Positions 45,648-59,509 of a DNA stretch of 64,000 bases are shown here, in pieces. How positions within the stretch are numbered: position 1 is the stretch's first letter; each line of letters opens with the position of its first letter. The notes beneath the pieces are model-generated. The model was not told the origin of the DNA and searched no databases. It saw only the letters and a program-made list of their open reading frames with translations. The DNA lies in assembly GCA_012295275.1 (NCBI GenBank), contig CM022670.1, forward strand, positions 4,181,264 through 4,245,263, in the 5' to 3' direction. A program made the position numbers and the translations under genes. This stretch comes from Chrysomallon squamiferum (lineage: Eukaryota > Mollusca > Gastropoda > Neomphalida > Peltospiridae).

Positions 45648-45968
45648 TTAAACTTTTGACACATGATCGGACTTGTGACGTGATCTTGAATTTAAGCATG
45701 CTCCAAGAGGGGTATACAGAATTCTGTGTCCGCTGATGATCAAAGGCACTTCAGACCAATGAAGTCGACCTCTATCGTCTTTATGGGCGAATGACTTCAA
45801 AGCATACCGGTTTGCCGAGGACTCTGTTTTCCTTCCAAGCCTTTCAGTCAATTCTCTTAATTCCTCTTCATTCATTCTGAGTTTTTTCTTCTTCTTCTTA
45901 ATGTTCGGCTGACTGTACCGTAACTGACGCGAACTGGAACTGGATCTGTAATGTCGCACTGTTAACAT
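45648..45968 (-). CDS. Small hypothetical protein B, 106 residues, paralogue of A
   Basis: A single open frame. The N-terminus is basic and Ser-rich, with a run of Lys (residues 24-29). Next comes NEEELRELTERLGRKTESSA, then GRLHWSEVPLI and a Ser/Arg-rich tail. Aligned with protein A it keeps E-x-[DE]-L-x2-L-x2-RL-x-R-x-T-x2-S and GRL-[NH]-W-x3-[MV]-PL. Length, strand and single-exon form also match, so the two look like a local duplication about 2.4 kb apart. Function unknown. An alternative start is the Met just before NEEEL. Confidence 0.5.
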   Translation of the reverse strand: MLTVRHYRSSSSSRQLRYSQPNIKKKKKKLRMNEEELRELTERLGRKTESSANRYALKSFAHKDDRGRLHWSEVPLIISGHRILYTPLGACLNSRSRHKSDHVSKV

Positions 45969-47427
45969 TCTGTGGTTTTTCTTCTCTTAAAACAAACAGT
46001 GACTGGGTTTTTTTTCTTTCATTACACGTAATCTTTGGTACTAACTTTCACGTCCGTGCCATTGTTCCTGACGTTAATGTGTCTATGACGTAATAACATT
46101 TACTAAAATTGAAAAAATAAAATTGAAAAAAAAAAAAGGGAAAAGAAATAAGATGAAATTAAATATAAAGAAAATAAAAATACAGATGAAATAAAAAAAT
46201 ACTAATAAAAAAAAATATATATTATACAGGAAATGCATTCCTTATCTGAAATTCATGGGACAGTGAGTGTTTTTACTCTTGAATTTTTTTCTCGGATTTC
46301 TGAATATAATGTGATTGGGTGAGGATGATTCAAGTAATTTATATTTTTTAACATATAGCTTATACATATAATTTGAAGGTTGTTTTGGATAACATTTAAA
46401 ATAATTTTGTGCATTTTGTATAAGATATTTAATCTGAATAACCAAATACCTCTTTACTTTTTGTTTATTTATTTACTATATTAATTATTTTTTTAAAAGA
46501 ATATTCGCTCTAAACTGAATTGCTATCACATTATTGATATTAAACACCCATTAAAGTTAATATTAATAACTATACTGGTATATTTAATAAACTGTAAAGA
46601 GTAATGGCTTTTAGAAATGTTACGCTCATACATTTTTCTTTGCATGTAATATGAACAGTATTACTACATCTAGCAAGCTCGCGTTATTGAATACCCTGTG
46701 AAACTTGTTTTGACAAATGCTATTATTTTGTTTGTTGTAATCGATTTGTTATTACGCAATTTTTTCTTAATTATTTCTTGTTTTTCTTATTATAATTTAT
46801 TTAAGTAACATTATCTGGCTTATAAAGACAGAAACTGCCAAAAGATAAGAAAATGTGAAATTATAATATTTTTTATTATTATTATTTTTTTTGTTATTGT
46901 TATCTTATTTATTCGTTTGTTTGCTTCTTTGTCTGTTTATTATAATAAAATTATGAGTTTTTTTTGTTTTTTTTTTAACTGGTATGGTAGTTATGTTAGT
47001 GCACCAGCTATGCATCTATGCAATACAGCAGGTTCATAATTATCGGTGTGTTCTTTCAGAAAGTACTGAAAGTTATATCTTCACACTGGTGACATAACCT
47101 GTTGTCTGAATCCGCCACTGACAGCAGTAAAATCCCATAACGCAGACTGTAATTAAATAAATTTTCGTTCTTCTCTTTGCATATCTCTGAACTAGATCCG
47201 CGGTTTATTTTGCGAAGCAGCGAATCACTTTACTCGGCAAGCTTGGGACGGCAGATGCCCGTATTTCTGAATTTGTCAAATTTCTGGACTGAATCTAAGC
47301 CTTTACTTAAAATATTATATAAACAAAGAAAAAAAAAAAAAAAAAAAAAAAGAGAGAGAGAATAAAACTATATTTAACAGATACAATTTTATTTTTTCGT
47401 TATTATTATTATTATTATTACTATTAC

Positions 47428-47511
<84 letters not shown>

Positions 47512-49079
47512 TACTATTTTCATTTTCATTTAGCAGATACAAATTAATTCACTTCTAAAGCATGGTCTGATTGATCTTTATTAATTCACTTAAAATTCTT
47601 AAAATAACGGGAATAGAAATCGCTTTTCACTAGTACGTGGTGTTTTGTTCTCGTTTATTAGATATGATATAATAATACACAGCAACACCCTCACTTGAAC
47701 TGGCGTCATGGATAAAAAATAATAATAATAAAATAAAATAATTTAAAAAATGCACCTATGTTAAAAAAATAGCCGGCTTTCTGAGTTTTCCTGATTTCTA
47801 GAAGCCGAATAAATGGTTCGGTGCCTGTTTTAAATTCAGGAGTGAATAACAATTATGACAAGGGAAGTAACTTTGATACCCTATTTTAGAATTAAATGTT
47901 TCTGACCTATCTCCCTTAATCAGAGCGTTAATAAAATAAATAAAACGCAAAGTTTGATGTATAAAACAATATGAGCAGTATATAATTGTTATGTGTTAAT
48001 GATATCACGACTAATAAATTGAAAGTACTTGTTATCTGGTAATTAATTAATTAATTATTATTATTTTTTAAATTTTTATTATCACTGTTGTTGTCGTTGT
48101 TGTTGCTGTTGTTATTTTTGTTGTGTTGTTGTTGGTGGTGTTAATGTTCTTTTATTAGAGTTAGAGCGATTTCTTCTACTTCCGCTGTTGCTGCAGTTAT
48201 TACTACTACGACTACTACTACGACTACGATTACTATTACTACTACTCTTATTACTACTACTGCTACTGGTACCACTGTTGTTGTTATTGCATTGCAGTCA
48301 CCGAGCTGATAGTATATCTTCTTTAACTGTAGTAAAAGTTAAAAACCAGACGAAATGTTTATCAGCAGACGACAGAACGTCATCACGTGATGTGAAAACT
48401 GAAACCAATCGTTTGCAAGCGTCAGGGTCGATTTCACTGTCCAATTAGAATTTAATTTCTAAAGGTCAAGACAAAACAATTATCTAAATTTGATTTTGCT
48501 CTCAAATTTACTGATGAGCATCACTTTATTCCGCTTCATTTTAACAATGTAATAATGGTTTCGCGGGAATGTGAATGCAATCTAGTTGGTACAGAAGACT
48601 AATCGTCTCTAGACTGGATCACTGGCAATCCTGTCTTTAACACAGACAGCAATTATGAATTATATACAGTCTAGGTGAATACTATGTTAACAAAATGTTT
48701 TTTTGTTTTGTTTTGTTTTTTTCTAATAACAAGTACTATGTCGCCACTAATTATTTATACTGAACATATACAAATGTACAAATATATACATGTATATATG
48801 AAACTAATGCTGGCAAATATATGTAGCCATACTAATAACGTAAAAACAATGGACAACATTAGTTATCACAGACGATTATATGTTTCTATATTTAAGTACA
48901 TATTTACTTTTGACACACATTAAAACTTTATCATAACGTGAAATATTCGAGTATAAAATTATGTGTTCGTGTCTTGAACTGACTGCCAGTCGATTCAAAC
49001 ACCATGGTTTTTAACCTTGAAAATAAAAGTATCAATTAATTCCCTTTTCTACAGATTTATTTTAATTATTATTATTATT

Positions 49080-49132
<53 letters not shown>

Positions 49133-49452
49133 ATAGTTATGTCATTGGTCTTAATACTAATAGATTCCGGGATTAACATTCTCACACTAGCTTTGTTACA
49201 CAAATTAAATTGGGGAGAAACATCGATTTTTATTTACTCTAATCTTCTACTAGTACACAGACTGTTTGTAACATAACCCAGTTTGTGGGCCCATAACAAA
49301 CATAGCGAACATTAATTAGTAAGTATTAAAATATATGATCCTAAAATTGCAGTAAATTTACAGTAGAACAGAAAATTGGTATAAATATAATGTTTGTGAA
49401 GAAGTGGATTCTTATAAATAAATAAATAAATAAATAAATAATTAAATAAATA

Positions 49453-49484
<32 letters not shown>

Positions 49485-49761
49485 AAATAAATAAATAAAT
49501 AAATAATTAGTAATAATAATTAAAGAAATAAATAACAGTACACATAAATACAAATCGATAAATGTAAAAATGGTATTAACAAAGGTCAGTATAATAAATA
49601 AATAAATAAATAAAGAAATACAGACTGATAGATATATAAATGGTAATAATAAAGAAACAGCATAATGAATAAATAAATAATAATCAATAGAAATAAATTG
49701 GTAAACATAATGAATAAATGAATAAATAAAAATGTTCATATTCATTCAGTATAACTGACAG
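45969..49761. other. Repeat-rich spacer without a clear gene
   Basis: Holds poly-A runs, (ATT)n at 47400-47512, (ACT/CTA)n patches near 48196-48270, (ATC)n at 49081-49131 and (AAAT)n at 49417-49510. GC-balanced stretches at 47177-47300 and 48296-48450 have short open frames but no family resemblance. The latter includes the palindrome CATCACGTGATG. Confidence 0.5.
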
Positions 49762-51680
49762 CAGAGGTTGACCATCACTTATCCGGCGATCAGTTATCCA
49801 GTTCAGTGAGTAATCCGGTGTCAGAGAATATTTGTTCCCCCTAGGAATGAATATTCTGGAATATTTGTTGCACTCACTCTGTGATTATTTTCAGGTGTAG
49901 TTCTGTATTCTGTTTATGATAATTATGTATGCACTGTGTGACTATTAAAACTGACTAAATATCACTGCAAATAAAGATTCACCAAAACACATTTGTAACT
50001 GTAGATAGGTGGATAAATAATTGAGGGATTCATTTGTCTGGGTACTTGATCACTACTCCCTTCTTGAAAACAGGAATTTTTTTTAATTTTTTTTTTTAAA
50101 TGTAGATGAAAACATATATCCCTAAATTGATTTATCATTGATATTTATTTCAAACATGTTGCATTGTTCCCCAATCTTTTAATTAAAGTGCTACAGTACT
50201 AAAGATTCTGGTGTTTTTGTCAAAATGTCAGGACCAGAATCACAGGTTTGAATATGAAGTGTTAAAATAACTCCATTAACAAGATGGTTCATTTTGAGAT
50301 ACACCAATCATTATGATAATGCTAACTGACAAGCTCCTGGCCTATAGTCACACAGGAAGATGTGGCAGAAAAGGCATGAGTGATGATTTTAAGAACTGAT
50401 GTGCACATTGTGAAAAATGTCAACGATAGAACAGATTAGCCAAGACGACCCGTTGAGTTAACACCTGTAGCTTTAACTTTTTATTTATTTATTAATTTAT
50501 TAATTATTATTATAATTATAATTATTATTATTACTATTATTATTATTATTATTTTATTGCTTTGAGCTGACATGTGCATTGTGATAGACCTCAGTCTCCT
50601 AAACTCAGGTGTGGACAGGAAATATAAGAGGTGATGCTAAGCAGTCTGAAGAAGAACAGGTCAGCAGCAGCTGGTGGCAAATGTTGAGAGGACGAGCACC
50701 ACAGACACCAAGTCCTGAAAGGAAGGTCAGGGACATAGTGACACATTTTGAAAAATATGGTGTTAACTGGTGCAAAAATATCATTTTGAAAATAATGAGT
50801 ATCCCTGGACAAGCTTTGATAGTTTCGTTTATCAAAGAATTAAGCTTATCACCATATTCACAATCATAAAACTTCAGAGTAAATAGTAGTACTAACTTTC
50901 CTAGTGCAACCAGTATAACCAGCAATCACTGAGTAAAAGTTTGTCTCTTAATTATTATATATATTCTCACCCTGTACACATACATGTGATAAAAATATAT
51001 TATTCTACTGAATATGCGTTTCGTTTATTTATCCCTTAACATTAGGAAAATCAGTATTTTAAAGGAGAAAAGTTACTCAGGCTTGGATAATCTGCCCCCT
51101 GCTTTTGCTGCTTATGACTTTATTTTTCTAATTCTCTTTTCCATTTATCAAAATACAGGGCGCGGTTAGTACACTGGTGTGAAAATACTGAGGCAAATGG
51201 TTCCTGAAAAATGTATTCTTATCCACGTCTGAAAACTTCACCCTAATTCTATCTTAAAGCATGGGGAACTAATACGTGGCAAATATTAGTTCCTCCAAGC
51301 TTGGTGGGAACAGAAAGGTTCGTGGGTAGGAACAAATATTCCTAGGGGTAAAAAATATTCTTTCTCACCGGCACTAATTTCCACTAGAGTATTTTTAAAT
51401 TTCTTCCCTTTACAAGCGGAGGTTTCCTATGTAAGTGAACAGAACTGCCTGAAATTATAAAAACTTTATTTTTATCTGTGTTTCATTAAAACTCCACTTG
51501 ATTTTCATTTAATTTAACTGTCTCCTTTATTAACCGACACGTTCTGATTTACAGGGTGTTTTGAAGTGGTTTGCTATTGTGTTAAGTGCATTCTAACGTA
51601 AGAATCAGTTCTCCGGCAAAATCGTTTATCTGCCAACGTAGAGTCCCGTTGATTCCGGATGAGTGATAGCCAACCTGTGT
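49762..51680. mobile_element. Degraded DNA transposon with Tigger/jerky-like ends
   Basis: The left end CAGAGGTTGACCATCACTTA followed by TCCGG is mirrored on the right as CACAGGTTGGCTATCACTCA followed by TCCGG. A second inverted pair lies further in: AGAATATTTGTTCCCCCTAG near 49825-49845 and its counterpart near 51333-51353. AGGTTG...TTATCCGG-type ends resemble those of Tigger/jerky elements of the Tc1-mariner-pogo group. No clean TA duplication and no recognisable transposase are present. The arms are of unequal length. Confidence 0.4.
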
Positions 51681-52067
51681 ATGGACTGATTGGTGTATTT
51701 TAGAATCAACATATCTTCAAGACATCTAACTTGCGGCGTGATTGTGCCCATCTGTAATCCTCTGGACACGCATTAAAACCCTGAGTACAACAAAATCATA
51801 CATTTGTACTGATTTCACGTTTTTTTTTACTTCAAAATATGACATATACGTGTAACACTGTATACAGATCTATACGGGATACATATGTCATAATTATATT
51901 CAATATTGTTATCACTAAAATATCACATAGAACATTGATCACAAGGGGATTTGCTGTAGATGACACATTAAAAATAATTTGTTGTTGTTGTTGTTGTTGT
52001 TGTTGCACCCACAAGACACACCATATGTTGCTGTTTTTTTAAACTAGAATACACCGACAATGCTAAA
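51681..52067. other. Spacer 3' of the membrane-protein gene
   Basis: Contains (GTT)8 at about 51979-52004 and otherwise unremarkable AT-rich sequence. It probably includes the 3' UTR of the - strand gene ending at 52068. Confidence 0.4.
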
Positions 52068-53402
52068 CTAAAATTTGGTTTCTGAGCTGAGGGCGCGCGG
52101 TTTTTGACTGGATTTAGAACTGTCACTGAACATTTCACAGGAGTCTGTAGCACCACCAGTCTTTCCTGAAGGTTTTGACGTCTGGCACTTCCAGCTGAGC
52201 GAGCTGCTCGAGGGAACCAGGAGCAGGTCGTCAGAGGAGTTGGACGTCACTGAGCCGTTGCTGTCCCGCTGGAGGGAAGAATGTTGCGAGTTTCCCTTTG
52301 AGGTAAAATTCTGGATCGTCACTGTAGGGGTCACGGGAAAAGGCACTGGGGAATGGACATGAAGTTTGGCTGATGTGGAGAGCTCGCTTGCACCAGGGAT
52401 TGCTATCGTTAAGTTCTGTGGATTTCGTTTCCGCCTCCCTTCCTCTTTGGACTGGTCCTCGCACTCAGACTGAACTCGATCACAAGTCAAGCTAATACTT
52501 TTGGACAAGAGGGGCAAACTTTTATTCCACGTCTGCGAAAACGGCAGTGGCGACAGACCCGTATTCGATACCGTTTGCAACGGACACGACCCCGACTGCT
52601 GCACAGACTTTGTCAACGTCGGCTGCACCTGTGTAACAGCTCCTGCTATATCGTTAAAGCTCTGCGACGCCAACGGCATGTCCTGAACCCACATTGCCGT
52701 CGCTGCTGCTATGTCAGTTTCCAAAACGGGGAGTGTTTGATATGATTCGTCTTCCTCTGCAGGAGACGTCGATGGAGAAGGGCCCGAAATGTTAAATGTT
52801 GGAATATCCGTCTGCATTACTTCATTAGTGTCAACTGCACACGACGTATCCACGACGTCTATAACAGGAACAGTCTGCGAATCGTCTGCGCAGCAGTCGT
52901 TAGTCGTACACAGCTGCTGACCACACCCCGAACTCTCACAGTTAGCCGCATTCTTACCACTGCTGCTACTGCACATAGGTTCTATTATACTCTGGACAGA
53001 CTTGCCCATTGCTTCCTCTTGATCCTTTAACTTCTGTTGTTTCTGGCGGATGTGCTTTATCAAGGCTCTAGCAGCCTTTCTGCATTTGGTCTTGTACAAG
53101 AGGAAAAGAATCAACAGAACTAGGATCCCTCCCAGAACTGCCGCCGTGTGTAATCCAACGTTCGGGTCGTAAGACTTGTAGAACTCTCGTTCTTCTAGCG
53201 TGAACTCTGTGGCGGTTCTGTCGCCCTGCGAGTAGCTCTTCCTGTGCGAGGAGTCGTTGAGCTCACTTCTCAGTCTGTACGTGACGTTCTGACCTGCGAG
53301 GTGCGGAGACAGGCCGACTATCGGCGGTGTATTGTACATCGCATTCTCATTGGTTTCATTCTTGTGATCACTGTTCCCATTGGTTGGTCGGCCAATGTTC
53401 AT
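52068..53402 (-). CDS. Single-pass membrane protein of unknown function, 444 residues
   Basis: A long frame with balanced codon use. Residues 1-82 are polar, with sequons NET (15-17), NVT (39-41) and NDS (49-51). Residues about 83-103 are one hydrophobic helix (HTAAVLGGILVLLILFLLY). It is followed by a strongly basic stretch (KTKCRKAARALIKHIRQKQQ), which by the positive-inside rule puts the C-terminus in the cytosol. There is no signal peptide, so the helix is probably a reverse signal-anchor. The roughly 340-residue tail is Ser/Thr/Pro-rich with a Cys cluster (residues about 154-172), and looks disordered. A splice acceptor (tttcgttttag) lies just upstream of the ATG, joining to a probable 5' UTR exon at 55741-55793. 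That exon has an in-frame TAG, so this ATG is the first one available. I do not recognise the family. Confidence 0.8.
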   Translation of the reverse strand: MNIGRPTNGNSDHKNETNENAMYNTPPIVGLSPHLAGQNVTYRLRSELNDSSHRKSYSQGDRTATEFTLEEREFYKSYDPNVGLHTAAVLGGILVLLILFLLYKTKCRKAARALIKHIRQKQQKLKDQEEAMGKSVQSIIEPMCSSSSGKNAANCESSGCGQQLCTTNDCCADDSQTVPVIDVVDTSCAVDTNEVMQTDIPTFNISGPSPSTSPAEEDESYQTLPVLETDIAAATAMWVQDMPLASQSFNDIAGAVTQVQPTLTKSVQQSGSCPLQTVSNTGLSPLPFSQTWNKSLPLLSKSISLTCDRVQSECEDQSKEEGRRKRNPQNLTIAIPGASELSTSAKLHVHSPVPFPVTPTVTIQNFTSKGNSQHSSLQRDSNGSVTSNSSDDLLLVPSSSSLSWKCQTSKPSGKTGGATDSCEMFSDSSKSSQKPRALSSETKF

Positions 53403-54152
53403 CCCGTCATGAGTCTAAAACGAAAAGAAAAAATATGTAACATGATTACTTGTAATCAACCAACAGTTTTTGGTTACCTTGCTCGAGATCAGTTGAGACT
53501 GTTTAAGAAACAGTTTAAATTAATTATAAAGAAAACAAACCTAGTTGTCCAAGAAAGAGGTCATTCCCAGCAAAACGAGTTTCAGCTGTTTTTTAACAAT
53601 TGTAGTTTATTATTTACTTACTTAGTATTTATTCGTATCATGTTCATATTATTACTATCATCATCATCATCATCATTATTAAAAATGATCTCATCTTGAA
53701 TATTATATCCACCACAGAGATGGAAATCTGAAAACACAGAACCGCCACAGTATAATGATAAAGATGTCCAGATGTTTTTCTTCTACCTTATTCGTTCTAT
53801 GAATTTTATTCATATAGAAGACTTTATGTGACTGAAGTCTCAAAATAACAACACCCAGTGTACAAAACAACACGTAGTCCTCTCTCTCTTTGCTTGTTCA
53901 GTGCCTGAAACCTAAGGTGTTTTTATCTTCCTTCGCATTTCGTATTTGTCATGCATGTACGAGATGATATGTTCGTGACTTGTTTAAAAAGGTAAGTATG
54001 TCTAATGATTACAAAAAATCTATACATTATTTTTACTTTTCAAGATTTCTTCAGAGCATTGGTCTTCCGCTTGTACTTCCTCATCTGTGTCATAGATCGT
54101 TCTATATAGAGCATTGAGGTTAATTTCTATACTGCACGAAATATATATTTCA

Positions 54153-54298
<146 letters not shown>

Positions 54299-55339
54299 AT
54301 ACCACACGCCACAAACTTTGGAAGAGAAATAAGAGATTATTTATACTAGTGCGAAAGGCAAATAAGATGGCTAGTATGTAATGCTTTTCATTAACATTGT
54401 TATGCAAAATGTTGTATACAGAAATGTTAAAACGTACTGCGGATAAGATTTAAAAACCCAAAGAAAAATAAATGTCCGAATAATAAATAAAACAAGCCTT
54501 AGCTATAATTATCTTCTTTTTTTCTTTCTGAATAAGAAATCAAATGTAATATGAAGTCTAAACAATTAAACTTATTTATTTATTTACTTCCTTACTTATT
54601 TATATATTTATTTATTCATTTATTTTTTAACTAATTTATACATTTACTTGCTGTTATTTTGGTATTAGTTTATTTAAAATGTTTTTAAATGTTATATATA
54701 CCTTATATTAGTCGTCTTCTTGGTAATTTTTCGTACTACGACAAGGATATAATGAGCATAAAACAAAGGCCGTCTGGTCCAGCTGAATTTCTTTAGCTTA
54801 TGATAAATTTTAAAAACAGTATAAACACCAGCCAATGAACGATCGTTTTGAAATAACCATGACAACACTTTTGATTACTAAAATACACTCCTCCGTTTGA
54901 CTAATAAAGATCATGTTTGTTTGTTGTTTTTGTTTTTTCTTCTGAGAAATGTCAACAACCACCAATGTCACAGAGGCATATAATCATTACAAAAATTATA
55001 ACTATAATTTAAACAAAAATATATATTTTTTCTTTCGGAATGCTGTTGTAAATTTATTGCGCTGTTACGATAAACACACACTGTCTGCTATTTCAACTTC
55101 TCGTTTTTTTATTTCTTTTTTATTATTATTACATTTTTTTAATGGTTGAGGCGGGTTGTAGCTCTGTTGAGTCAACTTTTGTCGTAGCTGGTGATTAAAG
55201 CTGGTGTATTTGCCTAAGGAAAAGTGCTCAGAAAAGATGATACTATTTTCACTGAAAAGAATAGCTCGGAAAATGGCGACGATGGTCTCCTTTTTTTTTC
55301 ATTATTACAAAAATCACTAATAGTTATTACTATAGATAT

Positions 55340-55500
55340 ATACATACTTACGTACGTACGTACGTGCATACATACAAACATACATACATACATACATACA
55401 TACATACATACATACATACATACATACATACATACACACACACATACATACATATATATAAACACACACATACATATATATATACAGACACACACACAGG
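55340..55500 (+). repeat. ACGT/CATA tetranucleotide cluster
   Basis: Starts with (ACGT)n (about 55351-55365), passes into (CATA)n (about 55377-55434) and ends in CACA/TATA runs. Open frames on both strands here are repeat artefacts. Confidence 0.85.
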
Positions 55501-55740
55501 TACAAAAAGACAAAATGGAAACATATTGTCTTATGTTTGTTAAATGAACAGCAATTAGCTCTTCTATTTACTACATAGTATATATATAAATAAAAAAATA
55601 GAAATAAAATAACGAATTCACAGGAGACAGCTTACATCGAAATATTTTCCTGTTTGCTAAACTGAAATTCCAAATTATTATGCACAGATCCATTCACAAA
55701 CTTACATTTATGTATTAAAATTATTTATACAAATATTTAC

Positions 55741-55793
55741 CTTATTCTCGGATTCAGCATCCTACTTTATTAGGGCCTTCCCGTCATCTGAAC
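55741..55793 (-). other. Probable 5' UTR exon of the membrane-protein gene
   Basis: On the - strand, gtatttgtatttcag precedes a 53-nt block that ends at gaataag|gtaaat. Joined to the acceptor at 53403-53414, the frame of the downstream ORF runs back through DAESENKTHDG to a TAG inside this block. The block would therefore be untranslated. Confidence 0.4.
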
Positions 55794-57360
55794 CTGAAAT
55801 ACAAATACACTTCAGTTAGCGGGTACTTTTTCTTACAAAATTAGAGTAAGCAAAATACATTGAGGATGTTTTACCCATCGTAATTAGTTGATACGGAGTC
55901 CGAGCTGTTTGACTCAACTTGAGTAAAAATGGTGTTTTGTGTGTCCAGGTCTTTTTAATAAAAAACTTTTTTTCTTTATTCATAGTTACGCATCCATACA
56001 AACGCCCAGTGATAAAGGACGGCACAAACATTTTGACAAAAAGCAAATATTTAAGTGCGCGAACAATTGTAACGATAAAAGAAGAAAAAAGAAAAGACAC
56101 AAAAGCTTTTAACATTTTTCTCTTCAAAGAACTACGTACGTTGTCGTTTCATAAAAAAAAAAAAAAAAAAAAAAACAAGTCCATTAAATCACTGTCATAT
56201 ACAATCCCAAACATGTCATTAATGTTATCTTTTGCTTTTGTTAAAGCTATTACAGCAAAATAATCTTGCATTCGAGAGAGATTTTTATTAGTTCAATTTG
56301 CTGCAACTATTAAACATTTGCACGCAGCCAATAGTCAGAACTCTTCAAGTCTGTTTTACATCAGTTTTTGCTGACAGCTGGCTCAGTGTGGTACAAAGCC
56401 AGAAACAAATTCGTGATCTTCAAAACGGTAAAGTTGACAGTTTTTCCTGAGTAATTTCAGAATTGCATTTTTTCCTTCTTTAATGATCTTCTAAATGTCA
56501 AACCATCATGATTACAGAATATTTTCCTTTCAGTACGAAGGAACTAATAATCATTGTTGTTGTTGTTGTTGTTGTTGCTGTTGTTGTCGTGGTGGTAATT
56601 GTTATTATCTTTATTGCTGTTATCATTTATTTATTTATCTATTTATCTATTTATCTATTTATTTATTTATTTATTTATATTCAAAGAATAAGAAGAAAAA
56701 AAAGAAGAAGAAAAAAAATGTAACAAAAATAAATAAAATACAAAAACACAAACAGACAAACCAGTGATGATTAAGTCACTGAAGTTACGAATTCAACATT
56801 CTTGGATCGAATCCCGAATTCGGCTCAAGCTAACAGCTAATAGAGAGGTATAAAATCATTAATTTTTGTGATTTAATTTTTTATTTTTTATATCTTAACT
56901 AATCTTCTAACAAAGAAGCATTAATACTGTCATGATCAGACAACGAAGCTTTTTGGTCTCTCTGCCCAAGGCAGGCGTACATGTACATTGAGTAGTGTGC
57001 GCAACAACAAAGTTGAGAGAGACACGAAAGAAAGAAAAGAAGAAGACGAAAAACTTCAAATATAAAACGAATAAAAAAAAAAAATAATAAAAAAAAGAAA
57101 GAACGAAATTAACACAATAACGAACTCCCGGCGAATATTGATCAACACAAAATCAGATACTTAAGACAAAATCTCCTAATTTATTAATCGTAATAATTAC
57201 AGATGGTATTTAGTGCTAATTTTGAAAACTCATTAGTTTTAATTATTGATATTTTCTTTTATGACTGAATTTTGTTTCACGTAGAACTAATAATGATGAT
57301 GATAATGCTGCTGCTGATGAGGACATTTAAAACAACGCAAAACAAAATAAAAAATCTATG

Positions 57361-57426
<66 letters not shown>

Positions 57427-57434
57427 TATATATG

Positions 57435-57470
<36 letters not shown>

Positions 57471-59473
57471 TATATGTGTGTGCGTTTTTGTGTTAGTATG
57501 GGGATGTGTGCGTTTCTGTAAATAATTTGTTATACTTTATATTAATAGTATAACCCTCAGAGCTTCCAGCTGCATACTAATACAAATAACAGTCATGAAT
57601 TAATTCTTGTTAAAATGAAAAAAAAAAAAAAAAAAAAAAATGAACAAATATATATATATATATATATATAAATATGGATTATTGGATAGCTGGAAGGATG
57701 AATGGTATTTTGGAAGGATGGATATGTGGATAGATAGATGAACGGATGGATAGTCTGATCGTAAATGGTATAAATACAAATGGGCTGAATGGAAAGAAGT
57801 AAAAACAGATATACCAGTGGATGGATAGATAAACAGAGTGACGGAGTGGGTGAATGAACGGATACAGGAACATTTAGGAGGAGATTAAACGAATGAATCA
57901 GAACACAGAGCTATATTCAGTCTGCACGGTGACAAACAGAAAACAAGAGAAAATGAAAAATAAAACTTATTAAAATTAACTATCGGAAAGATTAAGTAAG
58001 TAACAGTTTCATAATAAACATGACAAATAAAAAATGGATGATGATAATGATGATGATGCTAATAACAGTAATCATTTTCAGTAATCATCATCTTTGTCAC
58101 CATCATCATCATTTCGACATTGCTATCACCATCAGTACTTTGATAAATATGTAAATGATACATACACGTATACACATTAAGACACATATATACACACACA
58201 CAGAAGAAGAAGATAAAATAATAATGAATAAATAAAAACGCCTACAACCCTCTCCAAATAAAAAAAAAAATAAAAAAAGACACAAAAAATAAAAACTAAA
58301 ATTAAACAAACAAAAACAACCATAACAAAACAAAGAAATGACAAATAACCCACAAAATAAACACATCAAAGACATACACAAACACACACAGAGACACACA
58401 CACAGACAGACACCAGACACATAAAGAAACCAATAAATAAATAAACGGAACAATCACCATCTCTTTAGTCCCGTAATAAATCCCAGAAAGCAGTGATTGT
58501 GAAGGAAATACGATGTGAAAATATTTATGATGCAGTCTGTTCTGTTTCTTCTTCTCTACTTCGATTAGCTCAATTAGATGAAAGCTCAAGCTAATTGTTA
58601 AATTTAATTATTACTTAAAATGCAGGGAAATATGGTTTTTGAAATATTTGCTAAGAGTAATGCTTAATAGGATAATATGGATTTGATTTTGATCAAGAAG
58701 CTGAAATTTTCGTGTTTTTACATATATTATATACTTATCTACACACACACACATACACACATGCTGGTGTATGTATGTATGTATGTATACATATGTATAT
58801 ATACAAAATTGGGTTTTGTGTGGGGGTTTTCAAATATTTAAATATTAAAGGGCTATTTAATTTTTTCTTTCTTTCTTTTACAACTAAATTAATTAATATG
58901 TCAAAATTTGAATATAGATAGAAGAATCAAGAAAATCTGTACTGGTGTCAGTACATTACATTTCTTATGACTTTTGATTCCAGAATACTATAAGCACGCT
59001 CTACATGGGATCCGCTTCAAATACACAAAAATATGTCATTTTCCTAATCAGTCTGTTATTGTAGACAATTTGAGATTCAGAGAAATTATTTCGGTCGTAT
59101 AACCTAAACTTGTACCTTGCCTGCCCTGGAGATATTAGCAATAGAGGAAAATCTTTCATCACGTTCATTTCGCCAATTAGTTCATATTCCCATTATATCT
59201 TCTGAGGAGATACAGAAATATAAATTATTTCCCAAATAACACGCAGCCCTGCGAATAAATAGCCTAAATACAAAGTAATTGATTTATTTGTTATTGACAA
59301 CCAGCCTTTGTTAATAATAACGTTTGACGATAAAATAAAAAGAATCTTCAGGATGGATTGAGGCGGTTATTTTAATTTTCTTTTTTTTCTTTTTTTTTTT
59401 TTTTTATTATTTCTTTTCGCATGCAGTAATGTGATATCATTATATAATCATTTAAAAGTTAAAAAACAAAAAA

Positions 59474-59509
<36 letters not shown>

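Noticed and set aside
55214-55547. Open frames with MYVCMYVC or THIHTYIH repeats
   Set aside because: Translation of the CATA/CACA cluster.
55816-56263. Overlapping open frames on both strands of about 105-115 residues
   Set aside because: Opposite-strand frames over the same AT-rich sequence with Lys-rich, unpatterned content. No reason to prefer either.
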